Below are positions 54,622 to 63,316 of a DNA stretch of 64,000 bases, one piece after another. The stretch is from JAXGYV01 sp040772045. GTDB lineage: Bacteria > Actinomycetota > Thermoleophilia > UBA2241. The first letter of the stretch is position 1; the number at the start of each line of letters is the position of its first letter. Both the position numbers and the translations under genes were made by a program. The notes beneath the pieces were generated by a model. It made no database searches. It saw only the letters and a list, made by a program, of their open reading frames with translations, and had not been told where the DNA came from. The DNA lies in contig JAXGYV010000010.1 of assembly GCA_040772045.1 (NCBI GenBank), positions 19,177-83,176 of the forward strand. Direction: 5' to 3'.

Positions 54622-56658
54622 CTACGACGCCTCGACGAGCGCCTCGGTGAACTGACTCGAATACAAGTCGAAGTAGAAACCGCGGCGCGCCAGCAGCTCT
54701 TCATGCGAACCCTGCTCTACGATGCGGCCCTGGTCCATCACGAGGATCGTGTCTGCCCCATGGATCGTCGACAGCCGGTGAGCGATCACGAAGCTGGTGC
54801 GGCCTCTCATCAGCTCGGCCATCGCATCCTGAATGAGGACCTCCGTACGCGTATCGACCGAGCTGGTGGCCTCGTCGAGGATTAGGACGTCGGGATCGGC
54901 GAGGAACGCCCGGGCGATGGTGAGCAGCTGCTTCTCACCCTGAGAGACGTTGGTGGCATCGTCCGCCAGGACGGTGTTGTACCCGTCGGGCAGGGTGCGT
55001 ACAAAGTGGTCCACGCGGGCGGCGCGGGCGGCGGCCAGGATCTCTTCCTCGCTTGCGCCCTCCCGCCCGTAGGCGATGTTCTCACGGACGGTGCCGGTAA
55101 AGAGCCAGGTGTCCTGCAACACCATACCGAACAGGCGCCGCAGATCGCTGCGCGACATCCGGCGTGCGTCCACCCCGTCGATCAGGATGGCGCCATCGTC
55201 GATCTCGTAGAAGCGTAGCAAGAGGTTGACCAGAGTGGTCTTGCCGGCACCGGTAGGACCGACGAGAGCGACCGTCTGGCCGGGCGGCACATCCAGGTTG
55301 AGATGCTCGATGAGCGGAGCGTCAGCGACGTAGCGGAACGACACGTCACGTAACTGGATGTGGCCGCGCGTGTGCGCGAGCGCGATAGGCGCGGCCGCAT
55401 CCGGCTCCTCCTCCGGCTCATCGAGCAGCTCGAAGACCCGCTCGGCCGAGGCCGCCGTCGACTGCAGTACATTCATGATGCTCGCCGTCTGGGCGATCGG
55501 CATCGTGAACTGCCGCGAGTACTGAATGAACGCCTGCACGTCGCCGAGCGAGATGCGCCCGTTGGCGACCATGAGGCCGCCGACGACGGCCACCGCCACG
55601 TAGTTGAGGTTGCCGACGAAGTGCATGACCGGCTGGATGGTCCCCGAGATGAACTGCGCCTTGAAGCTGGCTTGGTAGAGATGGCCGTTCTGCTCGTCGA
55701 ACACCTCGATGGCGGCCTGCTGGCGAGCGAAGATCTTGACCACGTTGTGCCCCGTGAACATCTCCTCCACGTGACCGTTGAGGTCGCCGGTGCGCTCCCA
55801 CTGCGCCGCGAACTGCTTCTGCGACCGCTTGGCGATGAAGACGGTGATGATCCCCGAGAGCGGCACGGCGATCAACGAGATGAGGGCGAGCAGCCAGCTG
55901 ATCCACAGCATCATGATCAGCACCCCGATGATGGTGAGCACAGCCGTGATCAGCTGCGTCATGCTCTGCTGCAGCGACTGGGAGATGTTGTCGATGTCGT
56001 TGGTGATGCGGCTCAGGACATCGCCGCGAGGATGCTCGTCGAAGTACCTGAGCGGCAGGCGGGCGAGCTTCTCGTCCGCCGCCTGCCGCAGCCGGAACAT
56101 GGTGCGCTGCGCCACACCGGCCATGAGGTACTGCTGCAGCCACGCCAGGCCGGCGCTCAGCACGTAGATGCCCACCAGCAGCAGGAGCACCCGGCCCATG
56201 GCGCTGAAGTCGACTCCCTCGCCAGGATGCAGCGTCATGCTCGACAGCATGTCGGCGATGCGGTCTTGCCCACGCGCCCGCAGACCTTCGACCGCTTGCT
56301 CCTGGGTAACGCCCGCCGGCAGTCGCTTGCTGATCACGCCCTCGAAGAGGATGTCCGTCGCGCGGCCGAGGATCTTGGGGCCCAAAACGGCGAACGTCAC
56401 GCTGGCCACGGCGAGCAGGACGACGGCGACGATGCGCGAGCGTTCGGCGGCCAGAAGGCCCGCCAGCCGGCGCAGCGCCCCCTTGAAATCCTTGGCCCTC
56501 GCGGTAGGCATCACCAGCGCGTGCCCTCCGGGGCCGGGGCCGCCAGGGCCGCCCGGACGCCCCGGCCCTCCGGGGCGGAATCCCATCCTGGGTCCCGCTG
56601 CTTGCCAGCGGCCACCGCTCACGCCGGGTTCCTGCCGTGCGTCGTCCCGTTCGTTCAC
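54622..56658 (-). CDS. ABC exporter half-transporter, catalytic partner (TM288-like)
   Basis: A 678-residue half-exporter with six membrane helices (about residues 70-400) fused to a nucleotide-binding domain. Walker A is GPTGAGKTT, Walker B is LILDEATSSVD with the catalytic glutamate, and the switch histidine is in IAHRL. The ABC signature is degenerate (VSQGEKQ), as in TM288. The N-terminal 50 residues are glycine/proline-rich. GTG 56658 overlaps the previous stop as GTGA, with GGAGG upstream. With the next gene it forms a heterodimer, probably a multidrug exporter. Confidence 0.9.
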   Translation of the reverse strand: MNERDDARQEPGVSGGRWQAAGPRMGFRPGGPGRPGGPGGPGPGGHALVMPTARAKDFKGALRRLAGLLAAERSRIVAVVLLAVASVTFAVLGPKILGRATDILFEGVISKRLPAGVTQEQAVEGLRARGQDRIADMLSSMTLHPGEGVDFSAMGRVLLLLVGIYVLSAGLAWLQQYLMAGVAQRTMFRLRQAADEKLARLPLRYFDEHPRGDVLSRITNDIDNISQSLQQSMTQLITAVLTIIGVLIMMLWISWLLALISLIAVPLSGIITVFIAKRSQKQFAAQWERTGDLNGHVEEMFTGHNVVKIFARQQAAIEVFDEQNGHLYQASFKAQFISGTIQPVMHFVGNLNYVAVAVVGGLMVANGRISLGDVQAFIQYSRQFTMPIAQTASIMNVLQSTAASAERVFELLDEPEEEPDAAAPIALAHTRGHIQLRDVSFRYVADAPLIEHLNLDVPPGQTVALVGPTGAGKTTLVNLLLRFYEIDDGAILIDGVDARRMSRSDLRRLFGMVLQDTWLFTGTVRENIAYGREGASEEEILAAARAARVDHFVRTLPDGYNTVLADDATNVSQGEKQLLTIARAFLADPDVLILDEATSSVDTRTEVLIQDAMAELMRGRTSFVIAHRLSTIHGADTILVMDQGRIVEQGSHEELLARRGFYFDLYSSQFTEALVEAS

Positions 56659-58385
56659 GCCGCGCCCTCCGCACCGAGCTGCGAGGCGACGATCTCGCGG
56701 TACGTCTCGCTCGACTCCAGCAGTTCCTCGTGGGTACCGATGGCGGCGATCGTGCCGTTCTCGAGCACCACGATGCGGTCGGCGTGCATGATGGTGCCTA
56801 CACGCTGCGCCACGATGATCACCGTCGTATCGGCCATCTCCCTCTTGAGCGCCGCACGCAGACGCATGTCCGTCGTCAGGTCGAGGGCCGAGAAGCTGTC
56901 GTCGAATACGTTGATCGGAGCGCCCTTGGCCAGCGCACGGGCGATCGCGAGGCGCTGGCGCTGCCCGCCCGAGACGTTGGCGCCACCCTGCGCGATCGCC
57001 GTCGCGATGCCCTCCGGCATGGCCGCGACGAACTCCCGCGCTTGCGCGATCTCCAGGCAGCGCCACAGCTCTTCGTCGCTGGCCTCCTGGTTGCCGTGGC
57101 GCAGGTTGTCGGCCACGGTGCCGGTGAACAGGAACGACTTCTGCGGCACCAGGCCGATCCTGCGCCACAGATCCTTCAGAGCGAGCTCGCGCACATCGAC
57201 GCCGTCGACGAGCACGCTGCCGGCGGTCACGTCGTAGAACCGGGGGATCAGGCTGATCAGCGTGGATTTGCCGCAGCCGGTGCTGCCGACGAGAGCAACG
57301 GTCTCGCCGGGCTCGACAGCGAAGCTGATACCCCGCAGCACCGGCTCCTCGGCGCCGGGGTAGCGAAATTCCACATCGCGGAACTCCACGCGGCCGCGCG
57401 CCGGCACATCGCTGACCGGCCGCGGCGGGTCCATGATGGTCGGCGCGGTGTCGAGCACCGCCTGGATGCGCTCGGCCGATGCCGCCGCGCGCGGCACCAT
57501 CACGAACATGATGGTGGCCAGCAAGACCGACATCAGGATCTGCACGATGTAGGTGAGGAAGGCGGTCAGATCGCCGATAGGCATGCCGTGGTCGGCGATC
57601 TGGATGCCGCCGAACCACATGATCGCCACCGTCGAGCAGTTGAGGACCAGGGTGAGCAGCGGGATCATGAGCGCGAACAGGCGGTTCACTCGCAGCGTCG
57701 TCCAGGTAAGATCCCGGTTGGCGCCCCCGAAGCGCTCCTCCTCGTACCTGGTGCGGTCGAAGGCGCGGATCACCCGCACGCCACTGAGCACCTCGCGGGT
57801 CACTTGGTTGACGCGGTCGATCTTCACTTGCATCGACTTGAAGAGCGGTACCGCCGAACGCAGGACGAGGCCGATGAGCAGCAGCATCACGGGGATGGCC
57901 ACCACGATCACCGCCGAGAGCGACACACTGAGCCGCACGGCCATGATGATGCCGCCGATCATCATCATCGGGGCCATGAGGACCACGTTGAGCATCATCA
58001 TCACGACCATCTGGACCTGCTGTACGTCGTTGGTGGTACGCGTGATCAACGAGGGCGTGCCGAAGCGGTTCACCTCGGCCTGGGAGAACTGCTCTACGCG
58101 ACGGAAGAGCGCGCTACGTACGTCTCGCCCGAAGCCCATAGACACCTGCGCCCCCCAGTAGACCGCGATGATCGCAGCGACCACGAAGGCCAGTGTCACG
58201 CCGAGCATGATGCCGCCGGTGCGCAGGATGTAACCGGTGTCGCCGGTGACCACGCCGTTGTTGATGATGTCCGCGTTGAGCGTCGGCAGGTAGAGGTTGG
58301 CGATCGCCTGCAGAAGGACGAGGACCAGGACGACGGCGATGCGGCGCCAGTACGGCAGCAGCCGGCGGCGCAGCAGCCGCCTCAC
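56655..58385 (-). CDS. ABC exporter half-transporter, degenerate partner (TM287-like)
   Basis: A 576-residue half-exporter. Its Walker A is GSTGCGKST and its signature VSGGQRQR is canonical, but Walker B ends NVFDDSFSALD, with aspartate in the catalytic-glutamate position. The switch residue is glutamine (VAQRVG), not histidine. This pairing with an intact partner is the established pattern of heterodimeric exporters such as TM287/288, where one ATP site is inactive. GTG 58385 overlaps the MarR stop as GTGA, so the three genes are coupled. Confidence 0.9.
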   Translation of the reverse strand: MRRLLRRRLLPYWRRIAVVLVLVLLQAIANLYLPTLNADIINNGVVTGDTGYILRTGGIMLGVTLAFVVAAIIAVYWGAQVSMGFGRDVRSALFRRVEQFSQAEVNRFGTPSLITRTTNDVQQVQMVVMMMLNVVLMAPMMMIGGIIMAVRLSVSLSAVIVVAIPVMLLLIGLVLRSAVPLFKSMQVKIDRVNQVTREVLSGVRVIRAFDRTRYEEERFGGANRDLTWTTLRVNRLFALMIPLLTLVLNCSTVAIMWFGGIQIADHGMPIGDLTAFLTYIVQILMSVLLATIMFVMVPRAAASAERIQAVLDTAPTIMDPPRPVSDVPARGRVEFRDVEFRYPGAEEPVLRGISFAVEPGETVALVGSTGCGKSTLISLIPRFYDVTAGSVLVDGVDVRELALKDLWRRIGLVPQKSFLFTGTVADNLRHGNQEASDEELWRCLEIAQAREFVAAMPEGIATAIAQGGANVSGGQRQRLAIARALAKGAPINVFDDSFSALDLTTDMRLRAALKREMADTTVIIVAQRVGTIMHADRIVVLENGTIAAIGTHEELLESSETYREIVASQLGAEGAA

Positions 58386-58951
58386 GCGAGTTCCTCGTCT
58401 GCCGCGCTCGAGGCGGGGTGCGCAGCGGCCTCGGCGGCGCACCCCAGCTCGAGCGAACGCGAGATGCTCGCGCTCAGCTTGTCGAGCAGGCGGATGAGCT
58501 CCAGGCGCTCGTCGCGCGAGAGCGCCGCTAGCGCCGCCGGGATGTGGTCCGCCAGCGCGGCACTCATGGTCTGGCCCACGGCACAACCATCCGGCGACAG
58601 ATGCACACGCAGGAGGCGCTGGTCCGAGCGATCGTCACGGCGCTCCACGAGACCCTTCTCTTCCAGAGACCGCAGCATCCGGCTGAGGGTGGGCGGCGCG
58701 ATGTGCATCGCCGCGGCCAGGTCGCGCTGAGCGATACCGTCGTGGCGAGCCAGGACGCTGAGGCAGGCGGCCTGGCCGGGGTGAACGTCCGATGCTCCAA
58801 GCCTTCTGACCATGAACTGCCGGTGCAGACGAAGCGCCCTGCCGAACGCGCGAAAGAGCGCCACCGAGGTCTCGTCGAGGTCGCTCAGCTCGAGGGGTAT
58901 ACAAGAGGCAGCGCAGGGAGGAACGTCCCCGGCTCGTCGAGCGTGTGTCAC
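58382..58951 (-). CDS. MarR-family transcriptional regulator
   Basis: The 189-residue protein has the MarR winged helix: HDGIAQRDLAAAMHIAPPTLSRML is the recognition region, followed by the wing LVERRDDRSDQRLLRVHLS. Helices at either end form the dimer. The first gene of a unit with an ABC exporter, it probably represses its own operon and is released by an exported drug. A 16-bp inverted repeat at 58995-59010 overlaps the promoter. GTG 58951 has GGAG 10 nt upstream. Confidence 0.93.
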   Translation of the reverse strand: MTHARRAGDVPPCAASCIPLELSDLDETSVALFRAFGRALRLHRQFMVRRLGASDVHPGQAACLSVLARHDGIAQRDLAAAMHIAPPTLSRMLRSLEEKGLVERRDDRSDQRLLRVHLSPDGCAVGQTMSAALADHIPAALAALSRDERLELIRLLDKLSASISRSLELGCAAEAAAHPASSAADEELA

Positions 58952-58993
58952 GTGGCGCTGTCTCCGATCAATCGACCGTTCCTGTGAGCAGAA

Positions 58994-59022
58994 AGGTTAG
59001 CAAGCTAACCATTACCCCGCAA
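58994..59022 (-). promoter_or_regulatory. MarR-operon promoter with embedded operator
   Basis: On the minus strand TTGCGG (59022-59017) and TAACCT (58999-58994) are 17 nt apart. The inverted repeat GGTTAGC-AA-GCTAACC (58995-59010) covers the spacer's downstream half and the -10 box. A bound MarR dimer would block the polymerase, which is how this family usually autoregulates. Confidence 0.7.
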
Positions 59023-59180
59023 GCCGCCTGCTGGCACACCGGAATGGCCGCGGACGTCCGTCTATTTGCCGCAACGCACACGATGTTTGTCTGCGCACCG
59101 GTACTGGCACCTATTACCTGGTCCGCCACCCAACCCAAGGCGACCGTCCGGAAACCATTCCGTCGACCGAAGGACACCTG

Positions 59181-60299
59181 ATGCGATGGTGGCTGCGAGC
59201 GCTAGTGACGAGCGTGCTCATGGGAGCGCTCGTTGGGCTCGCCGTCGCCTGTGGTGTCAACGTCGGCGCGCCTGCGATCGGAGATACCATGAACGAGAGG
59301 AAGAGGCCCGCCAGGCCAGTCGAAGGCACCTCGACGCCACACAGCCCGCGGGCGGGAGACACCGCCGTCGCCACCTTCGCCGCAGGCTGCTTCTGGGGCG
59401 TTGAAGCGCGCTTCGGCTGCATACCTGGCGTGCTCGACACCGAAGTCGGCTATACCGGTGGCACGACGCAGAACCCAACGTACGAGGACGTGTGCTCCGG
59501 CACGACGGGCCATGCGGAAGCGGTACGTGTCCGCTATGACCCTCACGCCGTCTCCTACGAGCAGCTGGTCGAAGCCTTCTTCACCATGCACGACCCAACG
59601 ACACGGAACCGCCAAGGGCCAGATGTCGGCGTGCAGTACCGATCGGCGATCTTCTTCCATGCTCCGGAGCAGGAGGCCACCGCTCGTGCCATGCTCCAGC
59701 GCACACAGCACTCGGGCGCCTATGAGCGGGCGATCGTCACGGAGATCGTGCCGGCAGGACCGTTCTGGCCCGCCGAGGACTACCATCAGGATTACTACGA
59801 ACGGCACGGCATGAAGGTGTGCCCATATGAGAAACCTTCCATGACACCAGACACGACGGCTCGCGACGCAGAGCTGAGAACGCTGCTAACACCCCTTCAG
59901 TACGAGGTAACACAGCAGAACGGCACAGAGCCGCCCTTCGACAACGAATACTGGGATGAACACCACGACGGCATCTACGTGGACATCGTGTCGGGCGAGC
60001 CGCTGTTCTCGTCACTCGACAAGTTCGATTCCGGTACCGGCTGGCCGAGCTTCACCCGACCGATCAACCCCGGCGCTGTTACCACCCGTGTGGACACCAG
60101 GCTCGCTACACCGAGGACCGAGGTTCGCAGTGCCGGCGCCGACTCACACCTAGGTCATGTGTTCCCCGACGGTCCTCCGCCCACCGGCCAGCGCTACTGC
60201 ATGAACTCGGCCGCACTGCGGTTCATCCCCAAGGAGGACCTGGAACGCGAGGGCTACGGTCGTTACCTCTCGCTGTTCGCTGAGGGCGGCGTCAAGTAG
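59181..60299 (+). CDS. msrAB: Lipoprotein MsrA-MsrB fusion (methionine sulfoxide reductase)
   Basis: MsrA and MsrB repair the S and R forms of methionine sulfoxide. The N-terminus is a signal peptide ending in LAVAC, a lipobox, so the enzyme acts outside the membrane. MsrA has its catalytic cysteine in GCFWG (C70), and MsrB has RYCMNSA (C340) with HLGHVFPDGP. The usual CxxC zinc site of MsrB is replaced (DIVSGEPLF), as in other fused forms. Length is 372 residues. AGGA 6 nt before ATG 59181 supports the start. It is divergent from the MarR operon. Confidence 0.93.
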   Translation: MRWWLRALVTSVLMGALVGLAVACGVNVGAPAIGDTMNERKRPARPVEGTSTPHSPRAGDTAVATFAAGCFWGVEARFGCIPGVLDTEVGYTGGTTQNPTYEDVCSGTTGHAEAVRVRYDPHAVSYEQLVEAFFTMHDPTTRNRQGPDVGVQYRSAIFFHAPEQEATARAMLQRTQHSGAYERAIVTEIVPAGPFWPAEDYHQDYYERHGMKVCPYEKPSMTPDTTARDAELRTLLTPLQYEVTQQNGTEPPFDNEYWDEHHDGIYVDIVSGEPLFSSLDKFDSGTGWPSFTRPINPGAVTTRVDTRLATPRTEVRSAGADSHLGHVFPDGPPPTGQRYCMNSAALRFIPKEDLEREGYGRYLSLFAEGGVK

Positions 60300-60355
60300 C
60301 GAGCGCCACCAACCGCTGCAGACGAGCGCGCGTCAGAGAGACGGGGCAGGCGAAG

Positions 60356-60387
60356 CGCCCCCACCATCGCGCCGACTGGTGGGGGCG
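60356..60387 (+). terminator. Hairpin terminator after msrAB
   Basis: An 11-bp perfect stem (CGCCCCCACCA with TGGTGGGGGCG) and a 10-nt loop lie 57 nt after the msrAB stop. A related CGCCCCCGCC stem recurs at 61124-61152. Confidence 0.6.
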
Positions 60388-60410
60388 TACAGCCACCGGC
60401 ATTCCTGCCG

Positions 60411-60449
60411 GCTGCCGGTCCGGAGTCGGGGGACGGGCGGACCGGCAGC
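60411..60449. repeat. 12-bp hairpin, copy A of a CCGGTCCG element
   Basis: The arms GCTGCCGGTCCG and CGGACCGGCAGC pair perfectly around a 15-nt loop starting GAGTC. The core is shared with the hairpin at 60787-60824. Confidence 0.6.
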
Positions 60450-60786
60450 CCCCTCATTCCCGCTGCGGCAGCTCCCTAAGCCATCGCACGGGAGCAGTCG
60501 ACCGAGGAAGGGCGCGCAAAGACAAGCGCGCGCCCTGCTTGACCGGCGCATCCGTGCACCATCCGGCTTGAGGAGAGAGCTGTAGCCTAAACTGGCAACG
60601 CGAACCTCATGCCGGAGGCCAACAAGTTGCCCAAGAGGGGGTGTAAATCGTAGAACGTCAACACAAAAGGTAGATCATCACCCTGGGCAGAGGCGTTGCA
60701 CACGCCTTATGCTACCGTTATGGGAGCCTTTGGGCCGGAATGCTGACTGTGTGGCGTAGTCCCCGTGTCTGGCGCCGGCCCCGGCC

Positions 60787-60824
60787 CCCGGTCCGGCCAC
60801 TCCGCCGGAGTCAGTCGGACCGGG
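60787..60824. repeat. Nested hairpin, copy B of a CCGGTCCG element
   Basis: CCCGGTCCG pairs with CGGACCGGG, and inside it ACTCCG pairs with CGGAGT around a single C. The outer core and the GGAGTC inside match copy A at 60411-60449. Confidence 0.6.
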
Positions 60825-60869
60825 AGGCCACTCTAGCCCGGAGAGCTGTCGGCAAGATAAGCGGCCGCG

Positions 60870-61116
60870 CTACGCAGCATAGAGCAGCCGCCGAGTACGC
60901 TCGATGCTACGGGCGATGTGACGGTTCTTGACGACACCCGTCATAACCAGGTCGACCTCGACGCCGAGCAATTCCTGCAACGCCTCAAGGAGGTCGAAGT
61001 AGGCTACCGCTTTTGGCGTAGCCGTCCATGGGCCCGAACTCGACGAGCAGGTCAACGTCGCTCTCGCCGGAGCGGAAATCCTCGCGCAGAGCCGAGCCAA
61101 AGACGTCGAGGCGTAA
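60870..61116 (-). pseudogene. Broken MNT-type nucleotidyltransferase
   Basis: The recognisable part starts at RLDVFGSALRE and has the nucleotidyltransferase GS...DVDLLVEF motif (GSALREDFRSGESDVDLL) and later VAYFDLLEALQELLG, VDLVMTG and RSIERTRRLLYAA. These are MntA-like antitoxin partners of HEPN toxins. The first 20-25 residues are missing, replaced by a hairpin, and an extra base in the A-run near 61012-61015 shifts the frame between YAK and AVAYF. No HEPN (HepT) gene follows. It looks like a dead remnant of a toxin-antitoxin pair. Confidence 0.75.
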
Positions 61117-61123
61117 ACGCAGA

Positions 61124-61152
61124 GCGCCCCCGCCGTCGCACGGCGGGGGCGC
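61124..61152. repeat. Perfect 12-bp GC hairpin at the truncated end of the nucleotidyltransferase
   Basis: The arms GCGCCCCCGCCG and CGGCGGGGGCGC pair around TCGCA. It stands exactly where the nucleotidyltransferase loses its N-terminus and shares the CGCCCCCxCC arm with the hairpin at 60356-60387. Confidence 0.65.
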
Positions 61153-61159
61153 GGAGACG

Positions 61160-61625
61160 GCTGCTCCAGGAAAGGGGGACAGAGCAGCCCACGTCATACT
61201 TCCCATTGCAGCCACTCCCCAAGCCGTGGCGCCCAACGGAAGTCGGCCACCGCACTCGAAAGCAACACCAGATCCGCGCGGACACCAGCAGCAAGATGAC
61301 GAGAGCGGAGTGGAGACGCGCCGGAAGGCAGACGGGCGGCACCATGGCCGCCCGCGGGGGGAGAAGAAGAGGGGAATCGATTGATCGCACCGACACTATC
61401 GGCAGACGAGGCCGGGAACATGACTACGTTTTTTCGCAAAGTTGGATCGCGGTCTGAAAGTGGACGCGGTCTCGGAACCTTCCGCCTCAGGCTAGAACAT
61501 CTGTCTAGTGACCCGCCTCGAAGCCTTGCAGTTCGGCGCTGGCCTGCGATGATTATAAGAGTGTCAAACCGTCTGCGGAGCGAGTTCCAATCCCCGACAG
61601 GCCCATTTATCTTCTGGAACGCATC
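61160..61625. other. Gene-poor, lower-GC stretch
   Basis: No supported gene is seen. From about 61400 the sequence contains runs such as TTTTTT and GATGATTATAAG and is visibly poorer in GC than its neighbours, which suggests foreign or decaying DNA. One frame (61381-61707) is open but shows no recognisable motif. Confidence 0.4.
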
Positions 61626-61955
61626 GTGTTGGGCGAGCGCCGGCTTGCCTGTCGCAAGGGTGTCCTGTTTGCGGGCGATGCACCGCATCACGACTGGCAC
61701 GCGCTGATCTACGATCCTGACCCCGACGAAGAGATGCCGGTGGGGCAAGCACTGCCCTTCGCCGCCGTGGACACTACAGGTCTGTGGATCGAGGGTAGAG
61801 CACGGATGACGCCTGATGCAGCAGGGGTACGAGTGCTCTTTCTCCAGGGCATCGGCAGGCTGGTGCTCCATCAGGCTGGTCGGACGAGGTCGGGCACCGG
61901 CCAGCCAAAGTTGAGCACCGCGTGGATGCGTCGTGCGAGCCTGCGGGGAAGATAG
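61626..61955 (+). CDS. Orphan hypothetical protein (109 aa), possibly truncated
   Basis: The frame reads RRLACRKGVLFAGDAPHHDWHALIYDPDPDEEMPVG and does not match a family I know. The same frame is open upstream without a start (PDRPIYLLERIV), so the gene may be truncated at its 5' end. It starts at GTG 61626 without a ribosome-binding site and lies in a lower-GC stretch. It may be a decaying or acquired gene. Confidence 0.35.
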   Translation: MLGERRLACRKGVLFAGDAPHHDWHALIYDPDPDEEMPVGQALPFAAVDTTGLWIEGRARMTPDAAGVRVLFLQGIGRLVLHQAGRTRSGTGQPKLSTAWMRRASLRGR

Positions 61956-62056
61956 GGTTCGCCCCCGATTCCCATCCTCGCCCGCGCACGGCCCGCGACC
62001 TCACCCCGCCCGCAAGTGCGAAGCACTCCGCTGCGCCCCGTCTCGCCAGCCACTTC

Positions 62057-63241
62057 CTACGACGTCGGCGCCAGGGGGACACTCACCGTGAACACGCTCC
62101 CCCGCCCCTCCTCGCTCTCGACATCGAGGTGGAAGTGATGGAGGTTCGCCACCTCGCGAGCTATGGCAAGGCCAAGACCGGTGCCGTTCTCGTGATGCTT
62201 GACGCCCTCGTCGCAGCGAAAGTGCTCGTCAAAGACCCGCGGGAGGCAGCGCGCAGGAATACCAATGCCGTGGTCGCGGACAGAGACCGACAGCCAGTTG
62301 GGCCGCGGAGTCTCTACAGCAACCTCCACCAGGCCACCGTCGTGGGAGTAAATCACGGCGTTCTCGAGGAGTGCGGAGAGAAGCGAGAGCATCTGATCGG
62401 GGTGGCAACGTACAAGATCGGGCCCACTGTACGGCCGGAGGTAGATCTCGATGCCACGCTGCCTAGCGACTGGAATATGGTGGTCAACGACCTCGCGAAG
62501 CATCTCACTCAGGTGAACCGGGCTCATCTCGATCGCTTCGCGGTCTACCGAGCGCAGGTTCGCCAGCACCAGCATCTCGCGGATGGCATCTGAGAGCACC
62601 TTGCAGCGAGCGCCGATCTTCTCCACGATGTCGCGCGTGCGCGGAGGGATCTCGCCCGTGTATCCCTCAAGGATGACCTCCACGTAGCTCTGAATCGCGG
62701 CAAAGGGCGCCTTGAGCTGGTGCGTGGCGTGTACAAGGTAGCGCGTCTTCTCCTCGTTCACGCGCTCGAGCTGTCGTGTGAGAGCCTCGTAGTCGACGAT
62801 CTTGCGTTCGAGGTCGCGATTCGCACGTTCGATCTCCTCCGTGCGCTCGACGATCCGCTGCTCGAGGGTGCGCTGATACTCCTCAAGCACCAAGGCACAC
62901 TGAGACTGAGCGTCCAGGAGGTGGAAGATGATGCGCGTTCCGCCGGCGACGAGCAGACTGCTGTTGGGATGTTTGCGCGCCCGCAGTGCCTCGTAGACCT
63001 CTGGCCTGCCGGTGACTTCGAAGATCAGATCTACGTCCGGGTCGGCCGAGAGCTCATCGAGGCTGCCGTCCGTGCGGCAGTGGATGCCGTTCCTGCGCGC
63101 GAACGCGATTCCCGGGGCGTTGGGATCCACGTCGACCACGTAGCGGACCTCGATCCCAGGGATGCGCAGCAACGCCTCAAGGATCGCTTGGCCACCCTTG
63201 CCTGCGCCCACCAGGGCGATGATGTCAGTGTCGTGGTTCAC
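62057..63241 (-). CDS. Histidine kinase with N-terminal Rossmann-like domain
   Basis: Residues 5-110 have a glycine-rich nucleotide-binding loop (VGAGKGGQAILEAL, residues 11-24) and acidic VVDVDPNA, like an NAD(P)-binding dehydrogenase domain. A coiled coil covers 115-170. The kinase core has an atypical H-box with H174 (ATHQLKAPF), the N-box ENAVIYS (N294), G1 DHGIGIP (323-329) and G2 GTGLGL (353-358). There are no membrane helices, so it is a cytosolic sensor, possibly of a dinucleotide or redox state. It is divergent from a receiver gene, its likely partner. Start is GTG 63241. Confidence 0.88.
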   Translation of the reverse strand: MNHDTDIIALVGAGKGGQAILEALLRIPGIEVRYVVDVDPNAPGIAFARRNGIHCRTDGSLDELSADPDVDLIFEVTGRPEVYEALRARKHPNSSLLVAGGTRIIFHLLDAQSQCALVLEEYQRTLEQRIVERTEEIERANRDLERKIVDYEALTRQLERVNEEKTRYLVHATHQLKAPFAAIQSYVEVILEGYTGEIPPRTRDIVEKIGARCKVLSDAIREMLVLANLRSVDREAIEMSPVHLSEMLREVVDHHIPVARQRGIEIYLRPYSGPDLVRCHPDQMLSLLSALLENAVIYSHDGGLVEVAVETPRPNWLSVSVRDHGIGIPARCLPRVFDEHFRCDEGVKHHENGTGLGLAIAREVANLHHFHLDVESEEGRGSVFTVSVPLAPTS

Positions 63242-63316
63242 TGTGTCCCGTTATCGGGCGACGCGGGTAAGATACCCGCAACTTGAAACCTACCGACGTC
63301 GGACGGGAGGTACGCC

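Larger units (their letters stand above)
60300..60869. other. Gene-free region with four strong hairpins
   Basis: No credible gene is seen in these 570 nt. It holds perfect hairpins at 60356-60387 (11 bp), 60411-60449 (12 bp), 60509-60536 (9 bp) and 60787-60824 (9 bp plus an inner 6-bp stem). The first probably terminates msrAB. The second and fourth share CCGGTCCG/CGGACCGG arms and a GGAGTC in the loop, so they are likely copies of one element. Confidence 0.6.

Noticed and set aside
55360..57237. 625-residue plus-strand frame across the ABC exporter genes
   Set aside because: Antisense shadow of two clear transporters; no motif.
61194..61871. 225-residue minus-strand frame in the gene-poor island
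   Set aside because: No motif, Arg/Ser-rich composition and no ribosome-binding site.
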